Assembly: GCA_948469885.1 (NCBI GenBank) | Contig: CAOKMT010000009.1 | Location: 1 to 64,000 of the forward strand | Reading direction: 5' to 3' | Source: an uncultured Sporosarcina sp. | Lineage (GTDB): Bacteria > Bacillota > Bacilli > Bacillales_A > Planococcaceae | Length of the DNA: 64,000 nt | Shown here: piece after piece, positions 27,644 to 36,623 of the stretch | How the letters are laid out: every line of letters starts with the position of its first letter | Numbering within the stretch: position 1 is the first letter of the stretch | Translations under genes and position numbers: made by a program | The notes under the pieces: model-generated | Database searches by the model: none | What the model saw: only the letters and a program-made list of their open reading frames with translations | Told to the model about the DNA's origin: nothing

Positions 27644-28345
27644 TTGAAAATATTGGTGATCGAAGACAATGAAAGTGTATCCTCGATGATCGAGTTATTT
27701 TTTTCAAAAGAAGGGATCGAAGGAGAATTCATCAAAGACGGGCTTGAAGGGTTTCACCGCGCGCAGGAAAGCAAATGGGATTGCCTGATCATCGACTGGA
27801 TGTTACCGAGTATGGATGGCATCTCCATCTGCCGTGAACTTCGGAAAGAGAACTATACCGGTCCCATCATCATGCTTACCGCCAAAGATAGCGAATCTGA
27901 CCAAGTCCTCGGATTGGAAATGGGCGCGGATGATTATGTGACCAAACCGTTCAGTCCTCTTACACTCATGGCTCGGATTAAAGCGGTCACACGGCGCTAC
28001 ACCGTAGCATCCGAGGATCCCGAAGAAGTAGGCATACTGAAAACCCATCATTTCCTCATTAACGAAAATACACGCGAAGTATTTCTCGACGGAAAACCCG
28101 TGCAAAACTTAACGCCAAAAGAATTCGATTTGCTTTATCACTTCGCTCAACACCCGAAACAAGTATTTTCACGCGACCAACTGCTGGACCGTGTGTGGGG
28201 ATACGACTTTTACGGCGATGACCGTACTGTCGATGTCCATATCAAACGGCTCCGGACCAAAATTTCTACCGACGAACGGCCTTTTTTCCATACCGTTTGG
28301 GGGATCGGTTACCGTTTCGACGAAACACCAGGTGACATTAGATGA
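27644..28345 (+). CDS. OmpR-family response regulator
   Basis: A 233-residue regulator. The receiver domain has the acidic pocket (IEDNES), phospho-accepting Asp in LIIDWMLPSMDG, and Lys in TKPFSP; the C-terminal winged helix has LTPKEFDLLYHFAQHPKQVFSRDQLLDRVWG (core only) and DVHIKRLRTKI. The start is TTG 27644 with GGGAG upstream. Its stop overlaps the kinase start (ATGA). By its place next to an HtrA protease it might be CssR-like; not proven. Confidence 0.92.
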   Translation: MKILVIEDNESVSSMIELFFSKEGIEGEFIKDGLEGFHRAQESKWDCLIIDWMLPSMDGISICRELRKENYTGPIIMLTAKDSESDQVLGLEMGADDYVTKPFSPLTLMARIKAVTRRYTVASEDPEEVGILKTHHFLINENTREVFLDGKPVQNLTPKEFDLLYHFAQHPKQVFSRDQLLDRVWGYDFYGDDRTVDVHIKRLRTKISTDERPFFHTVWGIGYRFDETPGDIR

Positions 28346-29760
28346 AAATCAAATATTTATACCAACAAATCGCAAGCCATTTCAGCGTCATCCTAATTGC
28401 ATTCCTTATTTTAAGCTTATTATTTTCCCATTACATGGAGAAATTCGTCTACGACAATAAAACCGAAGAGCTCGTTACATACGGCCAACGTATTTTATAC
28501 GATATCGAATACGACCAACATTACTCAAGACAAACGCTACAACAATACGGCCATGTTCTCGACGCGCGGGACATTCAATATAGTCTATTCGATGAAAGCT
28601 CCGCGATCATTTATTCGACAGGCTTGAAAACCCCGCTGATCGAATTGCGGGATGAGGAATGGCAAAGCATTAAAAATGGAAATGTCATTACGGTCAAACA
28701 AGAATTGAAACGATTTGAAGAAGACGTAACCTTTGTATTACTCCCATACATGCATCGCAACCAGTTTGTCGGGGGGATTTTATTAACCTCCCCCATTAAA
28801 GGATCCCGTCAAGTCATCTCTCAGATGAATCACTATTTGCTTTACACAACAGCGATCGCACTTGTTATCTCTTTGCTACTAAGCTGGCTGCTATCGACAT
28901 TCCACGTAAGACGGATTCGACGATTGCGAAATGCAACTTCTCTCGTTGCCGGAGGAGATTATGCAGTTCGTCTCCCTTCCTCCAACTTTGACGAAATTAG
29001 CGAACTCGCAGGTGACTTCAATAGTATGGTCAAGCAATTGAACAGTTCAATGGAAGAAATTGAAAGCTTGGAAAACCGACGCCGTCAATTTATGGCCGAT
29101 GTGTCGCATGAGTTGCGAACACCCCTCACGACAATCCGGGGCATTATTGAAGGGTTGAACAATGACATGATCCCGGAAGCTGAAAAAGAAAAAGGACTCG
29201 CCCTGGCGAGCAATGAAACGAAGCGGCTCATCCGACTTGTCAACGAAAACTTGGATTATGAAAAAATCCGTTCCAACCAGATTGACCTACAAAAACAAAA
29301 CATCCACGTCAGTGAATTGCTCGAAATCATTAAAGACCAACTTGAAAGCGTCGCACGCGAGCGAAACAATGAAATTATGATTGCGGCGGATTCCGATACG
29401 ATTGTTTTTGCGGATTACGATCGGCTTACTCAAATTTTAATTAACATTACAAAAAACAGCATTCAGTTCACAGAAAATGGGAAAATCTATTTACGGAGCT
29501 ATACAACTGAAAAAGATATCGTCATCGAAATCGAAGATACGGGCGTTGGTATCGACCCAGCAGACATCGAAAAAATATGGAGTCGCTTTTATAAAGCCAT
29601 TTTGTCGCGAACGACGAACAGTTTCGGTGAATTCGGACTCGGGCTTTCTATCGTAAAGCAACTTGTCACCATGCATAAAGGCACGATAGACGTAACGAGC
29701 GAAAAAGGGCAAGGGACAAAGTTCACAATGCACTTTCCAAGACAAATGAATACGAAGTAA
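28342..29760 (+). CDS. Sensor histidine kinase
   Basis: A 472-residue membrane kinase: helix 1 at about 12-30, an extracytoplasmic sensor of about 135 residues, helix 2 at about 165-187, HAMP (LVAGGDYAVRLPSSNFDEISEL), the H-box FMADVSHELRTPLTT, N-box LINITKNSIQF, and G-boxes DTGVGIDP and FGLGLSIV. Coupled to the upstream regulator by a four-base overlap. The signal is unknown; secretion stress is a guess from the HtrA neighbour. Confidence 0.92.
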   Translation: MKIKYLYQQIASHFSVILIAFLILSLLFSHYMEKFVYDNKTEELVTYGQRILYDIEYDQHYSRQTLQQYGHVLDARDIQYSLFDESSAIIYSTGLKTPLIELRDEEWQSIKNGNVITVKQELKRFEEDVTFVLLPYMHRNQFVGGILLTSPIKGSRQVISQMNHYLLYTTAIALVISLLLSWLLSTFHVRRIRRLRNATSLVAGGDYAVRLPSSNFDEISELAGDFNSMVKQLNSSMEEIESLENRRRQFMADVSHELRTPLTTIRGIIEGLNNDMIPEAEKEKGLALASNETKRLIRLVNENLDYEKIRSNQIDLQKQNIHVSELLEIIKDQLESVARERNNEIMIAADSDTIVFADYDRLTQILINITKNSIQFTENGKIYLRSYTTEKDIVIEIEDTGVGIDPADIEKIWSRFYKAILSRTTNSFGEFGLGLSIVKQLVTMHKGTIDVTSEKGQGTKFTMHFPRQMNTK

Positions 29761-29769
29761 TCTCTTTCA

Positions 29770-29807
29770 AAAACACTTTCCGTCATCTTGCGTAAAGTGT
29801 TTTTTTG
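29770..29807 (+). terminator. Terminator of the two-component operon
   Basis: ACACTTTCCG/CGTAAAGTGT near-perfect stem followed by seven T. The remaining 270 bases up to the next gene hold no ORF; they are AT-rich and presumably carry the nhaC promoter. Confidence 0.85.
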
Positions 29808-30077
29808 TTGATAAAATACCAATTTGCAGAAAAGGGTGAAAACAACTAAAAATACTTTTTTTCGAGATCATCTAACATTTCGTTAACAAACGAAATCAAA
29901 TTCTTTAATCTTCCGACTAATTAGATAAAAAAGAAGGATTCTTTCTATCATTTGACGAATGTCATTCTAGCAAAGAAGGGGGGCTAACATTACACTGCAA
30001 AATCCGTTATTTTGACGAACCTAATTTTCGATATTTCCGTACTAAAACAAATACTTTATAATTTTGGAGGTTTATAA

Positions 30078-31529
30078 ATGAACTCATCACTTTCATTTGC
30101 GAAAGCGCTTACATTACTCGTCGTTTCTTTCATCATCATTCTTGGGGGTATTTTATGGCTCAGCGCACCTACTGTTATCGTACTCATTAGTGCGGGAACT
30201 GCCGTCATTATTCTATCCACGCTTTGGGGCATCACTTGGGAGAACATTGAAAAAGATTTGATGGAAACATTAAGAGCGATGTTGCTGCCTATTTTAATTT
30301 TACTGGCAGTCGGCATGCTGATTGGCGCTTGGATGCTATCGGGGACAATCCCACTCATTGTGTATTACGGATTATTAAGTATCAATCCCGCCTATTTCCT
30401 CCTATTCGCCGCCCTCCTCTGTTCGGTTATGTCCATCATGGCAGGGACATCTTGGGGAACGATAGGGACGGTCGGTGTTGCACTTATGGGCGTTTCCATG
30501 GGACTTGGCATTCCCCTCCATTACACAGCCGGGGCCATTGTCGTCGGCGCCATTTTTGGAGACAAGTTATCGCCTCTTTCAGATACGACTATTATGAGCT
30601 CCGCCATGGCTAATGTTAAACTCGTCGATCATATTAAACATTTATTATGGACAACGATTCCAGGTTACGTCATTTCACTCATTCTCTTTTTAGTTTTAGG
30701 GATGCAGTTTGGTGGAAAGATCAAAAACCAAGAAAACATTGATTTGATTGTAGGTACTTTACAAGAGCAATTTAACTTAAATCCGATGCTCATTTTACCG
30801 CCCTTTATTGTATTGCTTCTTATTTTCTTAAAAAAGCCGACATTACCTGTTTTCGGGATTGGTATTTTAGCCGGCTGCTTATTGGCAATTTTCTTTCAAG
30901 GTAATACATTATTAGAAGTGACGACTGCCTTAAATAGCGGTTTTCAAGAGACGACAAACGTCGCCCTCGTAGATGAAATTTTACAACGAGGCGGATTAAC
31001 AAGCATGTTAGGCACCGTAGCCCTTTTGATTGGTGCCGCTATCTTTGGCGCACCCCTACAATCAGCTGGGGTCATCCAACTGCTCTTGGAAAAAATTGTC
31101 CAGCTCGCGAAAAACGCGAAAACGATGATGGCGTCAAGCTTGTTCTTACACGGACTATTTTTTACAACGACAGGAAGTTACTACGTGACCTACGCTGTGC
31201 TTGGTCCGATGATCGGCCCGTTGTACGATAAATACGGTCTCCAACGAAAAAACTGGACGAGAACGATGGAAGATACAGGGACCGCGCTTGCTCCTATGGT
31301 TCCTTGGGGCGTTACAGGGGCATTTATTGCCGATACATTAGGCGTACCCGTAAAAGACTTTATTTTATTCGCACCGATGTGTTATCTTGGGATCGTCTTC
31401 GCGCTCATCTATATTTTCACAGGTTATGGGATCGCGAAATCTTCCGGCATTCAACACTCCGAAGGCAATCAGTTCGCGGACGGCAAGACCACAGCGGAAG
31501 CGCAGATGGCTGCCACCTCTGAAAAATGA
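30078..31529 (+). CDS. nhaC: NhaC-family Na+/H+ antiporter
   Basis: A 483-residue transporter with 11-12 hydrophobic segments. Family signatures are seen: MAGTSWGTIGTVGVALMGVS, GAIFGDKLSPLSDTTIMSSAM and LAPMVPWGVTGAFIADTLGV. It exchanges sodium for protons, or possibly malate-Na+/lactate as in MleN; the family does not settle the substrate. GGAGG lies before the ATG. Confidence 0.9.
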   Translation: MNSSLSFAKALTLLVVSFIIILGGILWLSAPTVIVLISAGTAVIILSTLWGITWENIEKDLMETLRAMLLPILILLAVGMLIGAWMLSGTIPLIVYYGLLSINPAYFLLFAALLCSVMSIMAGTSWGTIGTVGVALMGVSMGLGIPLHYTAGAIVVGAIFGDKLSPLSDTTIMSSAMANVKLVDHIKHLLWTTIPGYVISLILFLVLGMQFGGKIKNQENIDLIVGTLQEQFNLNPMLILPPFIVLLLIFLKKPTLPVFGIGILAGCLLAIFFQGNTLLEVTTALNSGFQETTNVALVDEILQRGGLTSMLGTVALLIGAAIFGAPLQSAGVIQLLLEKIVQLAKNAKTMMASSLFLHGLFFTTTGSYYVTYAVLGPMIGPLYDKYGLQRKNWTRTMEDTGTALAPMVPWGVTGAFIADTLGVPVKDFILFAPMCYLGIVFALIYIFTGYGIAKSSGIQHSEGNQFADGKTTAEAQMAATSEK

Positions 31530-31534
31530 ATTAA

Positions 31535-31574
31535 AAAATCCGACCTGTCTTTGCTACATAACAGGTCGGATTTT
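31535..31574. terminator. Bidirectional terminator between nhaC and wrbA
   Basis: AAAATCCGACCTGT/ACAGGTCGGATTTT, a perfect 14-pair stem, with T-rich ends in both directions; serves the convergent genes. Confidence 0.88.
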
Positions 31575-31585
31575 AGTATTGTCTT

Positions 31586-32197
31586 TCACTTTAATGTTTT
31601 TAATGCATCGGCAACTTGGATCGTCCGTTTCGCTTGATACTGGACAGCCGCTTTGATCGCATCTTCATCCTCAACAATTTTACCGTCTTGACCGACAGTT
31701 ACACTCGTGCCGTATGGATTACCGCCAGCGCCGAACGTGACAGCATCTGTGTATCCCGGTGCTGCCACAATTGCACCCCAATGATACATCGTTGTGTAAA
31801 GCGATAGAATCGTCGCTTCTTGCCCACCATGTGGGTTTTGTGCAGACGACATGGCACTCACTGCCTTGTTTGCAAGCTTGCCTTGTGCCCATAAGCCACC
31901 TGTCGTATCGATGAAGCTTTGCACTTGGCTGGCAATATTCCCAAAACGCGTCGGCACGCTGAAAATGATCGCATCGGCCCACTCCAGATCGGTCGGCGTC
32001 ACTTCCGGTACATCTTTCGTCGCTTCCACATGCGCCTTCCATCCTTCGTTCGAATCGATCGCTGCTTGTGGTGCAGTTTCCGGTACTTTCAATAACTTCA
32101 CTTCGCCGCCTGTTTCTTTCGCTGCTTGTTCCGCCCACTGTGCAAGCTGGTAATTCGTGCCACCTGAACTGTAATAAACAATCGCTGTTTTTGTCAT
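31586..32197 (-). CDS. wrbA: NAD(P)H:quinone oxidoreductase, WrbA type
   Basis: A 203-residue flavodoxin-like two-electron quinone reductase. FMN-binding motifs: IVYYSSGGTNYQLAQWAE (phosphate loop), FSVPTRFGNIASQVQSFIDTTGGLW and SAQNPHGGQEATILSLYTTMYHWG. ATG 32197 is nine bases after AAGGAG; the ATG at 32206 abuts the ribosome site and is unlikely. It is second in an operon with a hydrolase and, through the palindrome upstream, fits quinone-stress response. Confidence 0.92.
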   Translation of the reverse strand: MTKTAIVYYSSGGTNYQLAQWAEQAAKETGGEVKLLKVPETAPQAAIDSNEGWKAHVEATKDVPEVTPTDLEWADAIIFSVPTRFGNIASQVQSFIDTTGGLWAQGKLANKAVSAMSSAQNPHGGQEATILSLYTTMYHWGAIVAAPGYTDAVTFGAGGNPYGTSVTVGQDGKIVEDEDAIKAAVQYQAKRTIQVADALKTLK

Positions 32198-32278
32198 ATT
32201 ATTCATCTCCTTATTTCCTGATCTCGCAAACAATCGATATAATTCACTCATTGCTTAAACCACCAATTCCCATCATTT

Positions 32279-32884
32279 TCAAAATGCCTTTTGATACCAA
32301 ACTGCCGCTGCCTCTACTTCCGAACGCGTTAACGAATGACCATTTGTTTCCCAATGGAGCTCTGTTTTCGCGCCAGCTGTTGCCAGCGTTCTTTCCAATT
32401 CTTTCGACTCTTCAGCAGGACAGATCGGGTCATTCTCTCCCGCAGCGATAAATACCGACACGTCCGACAGATCAGGCAACGTCACGCCTCGCCTTGGCAC
32501 CATCGGATGATGCAAACTGGCGCCTTTCAAACTTCCTACATAATGGTACAATAAGCTTGCCGCAATATTGGCACCGTTCGAATACCCAAAAGCAACGATA
32601 TTGGTACGATCAAAATCATACTCTTTTGCCGCCTTGTCAAGAAACTGATGGAGCTCTTGCGTGCGGAAAATCAAATCTTCTTCGTCGAAGACCCCTTCCG
32701 CAACCCGTCGGAAAAACCTCGGCATCCCGTTCTCAAGCACATTGCCTCGAACGCTTAAAACTGCCGCCTCGGGATCGATCATATTAGCGAGCGGAACTAA
32801 ATCATGTTCATCCCCGCCCGTCCCGTGTAATAACAACAATACCGGTTTTTCCGAATGGGTACCCGGTTTGAAAATATGTTTCAC
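32279..32884 (-). CDS. mhqD: Alpha/beta hydrolase (phospholipase/carboxylesterase family, MhqD-like)
   Basis: A 201-residue serine hydrolase. It has the oxyanion-side LLLLHGTGGDEHDL, the nucleophile elbow GYSNGANIA (serine as the catalytic residue, G-x-S-x-G variant), Asp in GENDPICPAEES and His in NGHSLTRSE. GTG 32884 is preceded by GGGAG at eight bases, giving the N-terminus VKHIFKPGTHSEKP. B. subtilis MhqD is a member of the quinone-responsive MhqR regulon, which fits the operator and wrbA partner here. Confidence 0.85.
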   Translation of the reverse strand: MKHIFKPGTHSEKPVLLLLHGTGGDEHDLVPLANMIDPEAAVLSVRGNVLENGMPRFFRRVAEGVFDEEDLIFRTQELHQFLDKAAKEYDFDRTNIVAFGYSNGANIAASLLYHYVGSLKGASLHHPMVPRRGVTLPDLSDVSVFIAAGENDPICPAEESKELERTLATAGAKTELHWETNGHSLTRSEVEAAAVWYQKAF

Positions 32885-32980
32885 TCGACACACTCCCATC
32901 AGCCCGCCGTACAGAAATGAATAGCGCTCCTGCATCGGGCTTCCAATTTTTCTATTCCCTCAAAATCAATCATCTAAACA

Positions 32981-33026
32981 ATCTCGAATTCGAGATAATG
33001 ATAGCAAATGCATTTTCAATTGTCAA
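32981..33026 (-). promoter_or_regulatory. Promoter with MhqR-like palindrome
   Basis: Minus strand: -35 TTGACA (33026-33021), 17-base spacer, -10 TATCAT (33003-32998). Immediately downstream lies the perfect 16-base palindrome ATCTCGAATTCGAGAT (32981-32996). This matches the inverted repeat I recall for MhqR (ATCT-cga-tcg-AGAT type). Position at the transcription start fits repression. Confidence 0.82.
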
Positions 33027-33160
33027 AATGAGTGCTTTTACGTAGTGTTTTATAGGCCCTCGTTGAAGAATCGATCCATCTCTTTCCGCCGTCCATTATG
33101 ACCGTTCGATGGTTTATGCTTACCGGGAACAGTTATTGCTATGCCTTGCAAAACGACAGT

Positions 33161-34363
33161 CTATCCGAAATTTGAAAACCGCCAATATTGCCAGGCGACG
33201 ATCGGTGATAACCACGCAAGGCCTTTGCTTTCCGCTAAGTGAAGTGGAAACCATTCCCCGTTTTCACCGCGTTGGAGATAAATTTCATGATGGGGCGCTT
33301 GATCATGATAACCCGTCAAATCGTATGTGCCGTCTTTTCGCAATACAGCACGAACTTCATAATCGATTGCCGGTGCTGAAACGATTGGATTCCCGACAGA
33401 ATGAACGAGCAGAAAACCAGCTTCGCCTTTTTGATGATCCGATCGTTCCAATTGGATTCCTTCTCCTGACGCCACGCCGACTTTACGAACCCTTTTCAAT
33501 CGGTTATAAGCCGTTGTTTTTCCCACTGCTTTCGTGAACGTCAGCGGCATGCCGGGTTCGTCGTAGGCAAGTGCAAGATCGACCCGCGTTCTATACGTCC
33601 TTCCATCCAAGTCGAATTTTCGTCCATCTCCTTGAAAGTAAGAGTACTTCGACAAAATGTTCGGGTTTTGAATGAATGCTTCCTCTAAAAAAGTCGAATA
33701 GCGGAATTTCCAACTATCAACACTTCGGCTCTTTTCCCGATCCAGCACGGGCGTCAATAACTTCTTTGGCTTCGCAATCGATTTCGTCACAGAAAACTGT
33801 TCAACTGCCGGCTCTCCCGTGGCATTCCGCTTTCCCAACTTCCCAAAAATCATCGACATGACAGATTTACTGCCACTCAACCTTTCTTTCGACTTCCCGA
33901 GCGGGCGTTTGGAATGGATTTTATATGTATACGATTCGTTCAATGAGAAGTTACGGTCAATGTATTGTGTCTCCCTCACAGTTTGAACATAAACGCCATT
34001 ACGGTAAATATCATACGCTTCGACGTCTTCAATCCCTTCCCATGATAAGGCAATTTGTGTCTTTGCAACAATTGTCGTCAACACTAGAAATTGGAGAGGA
34101 TTTTCGACATTCTGCTGCTCCGCGAAAGCTGAAGTTTGTAATGCGATCACATCGACGACTTCCTCATTCACAACTCTTTCAATAGAATAACTATACATTT
34201 TTGCATGCTTAAAACTGCCATCACCAAACTCGGGGACGGTTCCTTCGTATAGAAGCTGACCATTTCGATATACCTTATAGGTTCCGCCAAGATCTTTCCA
34301 CGTGAAAAATATTAAATCCGGCCGGTGCGTCACCGTTTCCACTTCAAAATTTTCTTCAACCAT
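33161..34363 (-). CDS. FnIII-like two-domain protein with C-terminal DUF3238-like domain
   Basis: A 400-residue protein with no signal peptide. Two fibronectin-III-like repeats are visible: LIFFTWKDLGGTYKVYRNGQLLYEG and IALSWEGIEDVEAYDIYRNGVYVQT, each with a YkvYRNG strand motif. The C-terminal 200 residues (FRYSTFLEEAFIQNP; RTRVDLALAYDEPG; HQKGEAGFLLVHSVGNP; YHDQAPHHEIYLQ) resemble DUF3238 proteins of Bacillus from memory. The start at ATG 34363 has GGGAG 12 bases before; that region lies in the thiE terminator hairpin. Function unknown. Confidence 0.82.
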   Translation of the reverse strand: MVEENFEVETVTHRPDLIFFTWKDLGGTYKVYRNGQLLYEGTVPEFGDGSFKHAKMYSYSIERVVNEEVVDVIALQTSAFAEQQNVENPLQFLVLTTIVAKTQIALSWEGIEDVEAYDIYRNGVYVQTVRETQYIDRNFSLNESYTYKIHSKRPLGKSKERLSGSKSVMSMIFGKLGKRNATGEPAVEQFSVTKSIAKPKKLLTPVLDREKSRSVDSWKFRYSTFLEEAFIQNPNILSKYSYFQGDGRKFDLDGRTYRTRVDLALAYDEPGMPLTFTKAVGKTTAYNRLKRVRKVGVASGEGIQLERSDHQKGEAGFLLVHSVGNPIVSAPAIDYEVRAVLRKDGTYDLTGYHDQAPHHEIYLQRGENGEWFPLHLAESKGLAWLSPIVAWQYWRFSNFG

Positions 34364-34367
34364 ACAA

Positions 34368-34403
34368 AACGCCACACTCCCTCTTTTAAGGAAGTGTGGC
34401 GTT
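34368..34403 (-). terminator. Hairpin after thiE overlapping the next gene's leader
   Basis: AACGCCACACT..CCT/AGG.AGTGTGGCGTT stem with a short TTTTG tail on the minus strand. Its 3' arm contains the GGGAG used by the 33161-34363 gene. Confidence 0.65.
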
Positions 34404-34430
34404 GTTTAAAGCCAGCTATACATTAGGTCT

Positions 34431-35099
34431 TTACATTTCTACGCCTGTCAATGCCAGAAGGACTTGACCTTTTATAGAACGCGTAGCTTCTTCCGTTTTG
34501 TCTTCTCCTGCAATTGCCGAAACAACCGCAATGCCTGACGCACCCGCTCCGATCACAGCGCTTGCTTTCCGCTCTGAAATCCCACCGATACCGACAATCG
34601 GCAATCCTGGCAATTGAGCTTTGATCTCTTTTACGAGTTCTGGCCCGACGACAGGCTTCGCGTCTTTCTTCGTTTTTGATTCGTATAAAGGTCCCACACC
34701 GATATAGTTTGCGCCTGCATCTGAAGCTGCCAACGCATCATTGACCGTATGTGTCGAAACACCAAGAATTTTATCGGAACCGATCTTTTCACGAATGTCC
34801 GCAATAACGCCATCTTGCTGACCGATATGCACACCGTCTGCGCCGATCTCAAGTGCTAGCTCAACGTCATCATTGATAATGAACGGTACATTGTGTTGCG
34901 CACAAAGTGCTTTACATTTTTCCGCAAACTCTTTCAACTCTGCTCCTACGAGGGCATTTTCCCCTTTTTCACGCAATTGAAATGCAGTGATGCCACCTTT
35001 CAATGCACCTTCGAGCACTGCAAGAGGATCTTTATCTCCTACGTTTGTTGTTCCCATAATAAAGTATAATTGTAATTTGCTTTTATCCAATAGTCGCAA
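34431..35099 (-). CDS. thiE: Thiamine-phosphate synthase
   Basis: Joins HMP-diphosphate and the thiazole phosphate. The 222-residue TIM barrel has the family signatures GITAFQLREKGENA, FIINDDVELALEIGADGVHIGQQD, GVSTHTVNDA, YIGVGPLYESKTKKDA and GIGGISERKASAVIGAGASGIAVVSAI. The only intact gene of the riboswitch-controlled unit here, since the gene between it and the riboswitch is broken. Confidence 0.95.
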   Translation of the reverse strand: MRLLDKSKLQLYFIMGTTNVGDKDPLAVLEGALKGGITAFQLREKGENALVGAELKEFAEKCKALCAQHNVPFIINDDVELALEIGADGVHIGQQDGVIADIREKIGSDKILGVSTHTVNDALAASDAGANYIGVGPLYESKTKKDAKPVVGPELVKEIKAQLPGLPIVGIGGISERKASAVIGAGASGIAVVSAIAGEDKTEEATRSIKGQVLLALTGVEM

Positions 35100-35142
35100 C
35101 CCCTTCTATTTGTTTTTCGTTTTCAATTCTCCGTCCATAGGC

Positions 35143-35700
35143 TTAATGATTCTTTGGCCCATGCCCCTCCAATTCAGAGATCTTCTCCACTTGCCGCATG
35201 AATGCAACATTCCGCGTCAATGACAGCCCTTCAAGCGGATTCCCAGCGGCATACGTGCATCCTGTGCCATGCGTACATCCCCGCAGTCCGAATCTACGGC
35301 GCTCGCAAAAAGAAATGATCGCCGCGCTTGCTTGTCGATAAGAACGGGTCTTCCGCAGATGGCGTCTCTTGTCGGTACACGCCTTTAATGACGACCGGAC
35401 TTGCGCCCAAAGCCAGTATATGCTTCGCTGCGTCAATTATGTCTTTATCCGTGCAATTCGCCAAAACAGTAAGCGCTTCCGTATATCCAGAAAACAGCGC
35501 ACCTAGTTTCTTGCCTGAATATGGGCTATCAGGAGATCGATTGAAATTGGTTGTCCTGCTGTCACATCATGCGGATTTTAATGCATAACCGTCATTGTTG
35601 TGCAAACCCGCTTGGATGCCAGCCCCCCATCACCATCAAGTCCTAGCATTGTCAATGCCACTTCCGCCAATTCATATACACGCACTTTTAATTTACAATC
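35143..35700 (-). pseudogene. thiD: Degenerate thiD (hydroxymethylpyrimidine phosphate kinase)
   Basis: Pieces of ThiD are spread over different minus-strand frames. The N-terminus reads ALTMLGLDGDGG near 35660-35625, then after a one-base shift GAGIQAGLHNNDGYALKS (family ALTIAGxDxxGGAGIQAD). A middle piece, EALTVLANCTDKDIIDAAK then HILALGASPVVIKGVY, lies near 35500-35380, and the C-terminal CTHGTGCTYAAGN near 35280. Stops and frame changes separate them, and about a third of the usual 270 codons is missing. It stands between the TPP riboswitch and thiE. Confidence 0.85.
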
Positions 35701-35796
35701 CATTATGCCTCAGCATATTTCATCAAAGGGATCCCCTTCTCCAACCTTACAGTCACGTTGCATGATTGGAATTGGAGACTCATATTGGATTAAGTG

Positions 35797-35828
35797 AAAG
35801 CCGCTCCTAATAAACTAGGTAGCGGCTT
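35797..35828 (-). terminator. Terminator of the TPP riboswitch expression platform
   Basis: AAGCCGCTCCTAA / CTAGGTAGCGGCTT arms form a strong stem on the minus strand, 25-30 bases after the TPP aptamer, tail TTTCACTT. It would be the ligand-dependent terminator. Confidence 0.78.
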
Positions 35829-35852
35829 CCTGCTTTTATAAATTAAAAAGCG

Positions 35853-35942
35853 CGCCACTTCCCTACGCCGGTGCAAACCGGATCAGGTTCCAAGAGTCCG
35901 CGAATTCACGCATCTCAGCCTATGAAAAGCTCCTCTAGTGGT
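35853..35942 (-). promoter_or_regulatory. TPP (thiamine pyrophosphate) riboswitch aptamer
   Basis: Minus strand carries the THI-element landmarks in order: a P1 arm with CCACTAGAGGAGC, GGCTGAGATG (35918-35909), GAACCTGATCCGGTTTGC (35891-35874), ACCGGCGTAGGGAAGTGG (35873-35856). CTGAGA and ACCTGAT-GGTTNNNACCGGCGTAGGGAAG are diagnostic of the TPP aptamer. It is followed by a terminator and the thiD remnant/thiE. Confidence 0.95.
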
Positions 35943-36045
35943 TATTGAAATATTCAGCTTACTATACACTATAACACATAAAAAGGAAATTCGGGAAAAA
36001 TAAGCATGCATATTACAACTTTTCCAAAAATTGTTACCATTTTGT

Positions 36046-36612
36046 TCACTTATTCATTTGCGCCAAAAAATCACCAAGAGGATCCGCTTCTTCCTCTTCT
36101 TCAACCGTCGAAGGAGAAGTTTCTTTTATTGCAGTCCAATCAAAATGATCGAGATCATCATCCGTGCTTACCTCAAACGTTGTTTCTTTGCCACTTCCCT
36201 CTTCAAGCGAAGCAGTCATCTCATATTCTTCAAGGCTACCTGCTTCTTTTTGATAAAAAGCCTCCTCCGCTTCAACCGTGTCACCATTCAATGATGCAAA
36301 TAGAGAGGCTGTGCGAATCGGGTCGGCCATAAGCTGATACACAATACTTCCTAAAAGTGCTTCGGATTGCTCGTGCTTCAACCAATCCCGCTGCGCTTTA
36401 TTTAATCCTTTCGGAAGCGGAATTGTGATGACTTCATTATGACTCAAGAAGGAATCATTCACGCCGTCCATGACAAACTTGGCAATTTTACTTGAGAAAT
36501 TTCTTCTTTCAACATCTTTCAGCTTTTGTAATTGCCTCAGTGTATGATCAGTTGTATCCGACGGGATGCGGAATGTAATAGGTTGTCCTCTTTTCAAACC
36601 AGTTTCTTGCAT
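36046..36612 (-). CDS. ParR-like ribbon-helix-helix DNA-binding partner of the actin-like ATPase
   Basis: A 188-residue protein. Residues 8-50 look like a ribbon-helix-helix: strand RGQPITFRIP, then helices TDHTLRQLQKLKDVE and FSSKIAKFVMDGV. A second conserved-looking helical part (IPLPKGLNKAQRDWLKHEQSEALLG, shown as a core) follows, and the last 80 residues are acidic and probably disordered, ending LGDFLAQMNK. Its place 11 bases after the ParM-like gene matches plasmid parM-parR cassettes, in which ParR binds centromere repeats and the filament tip. No family name is certain. Confidence 0.8.
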   Translation of the reverse strand: MQETGLKRGQPITFRIPSDTTDHTLRQLQKLKDVERRNFSSKIAKFVMDGVNDSFLSHNEVITIPLPKGLNKAQRDWLKHEQSEALLGSIVYQLMADPIRTASLFASLNGDTVEAEEAFYQKEAGSLEEYEMTASLEEGSGKETTFEVSTDDDLDHFDWTAIKETSPSTVEEEEEADPLGDFLAQMNK

Positions 36613-36623
36613 GAATGCTCACC

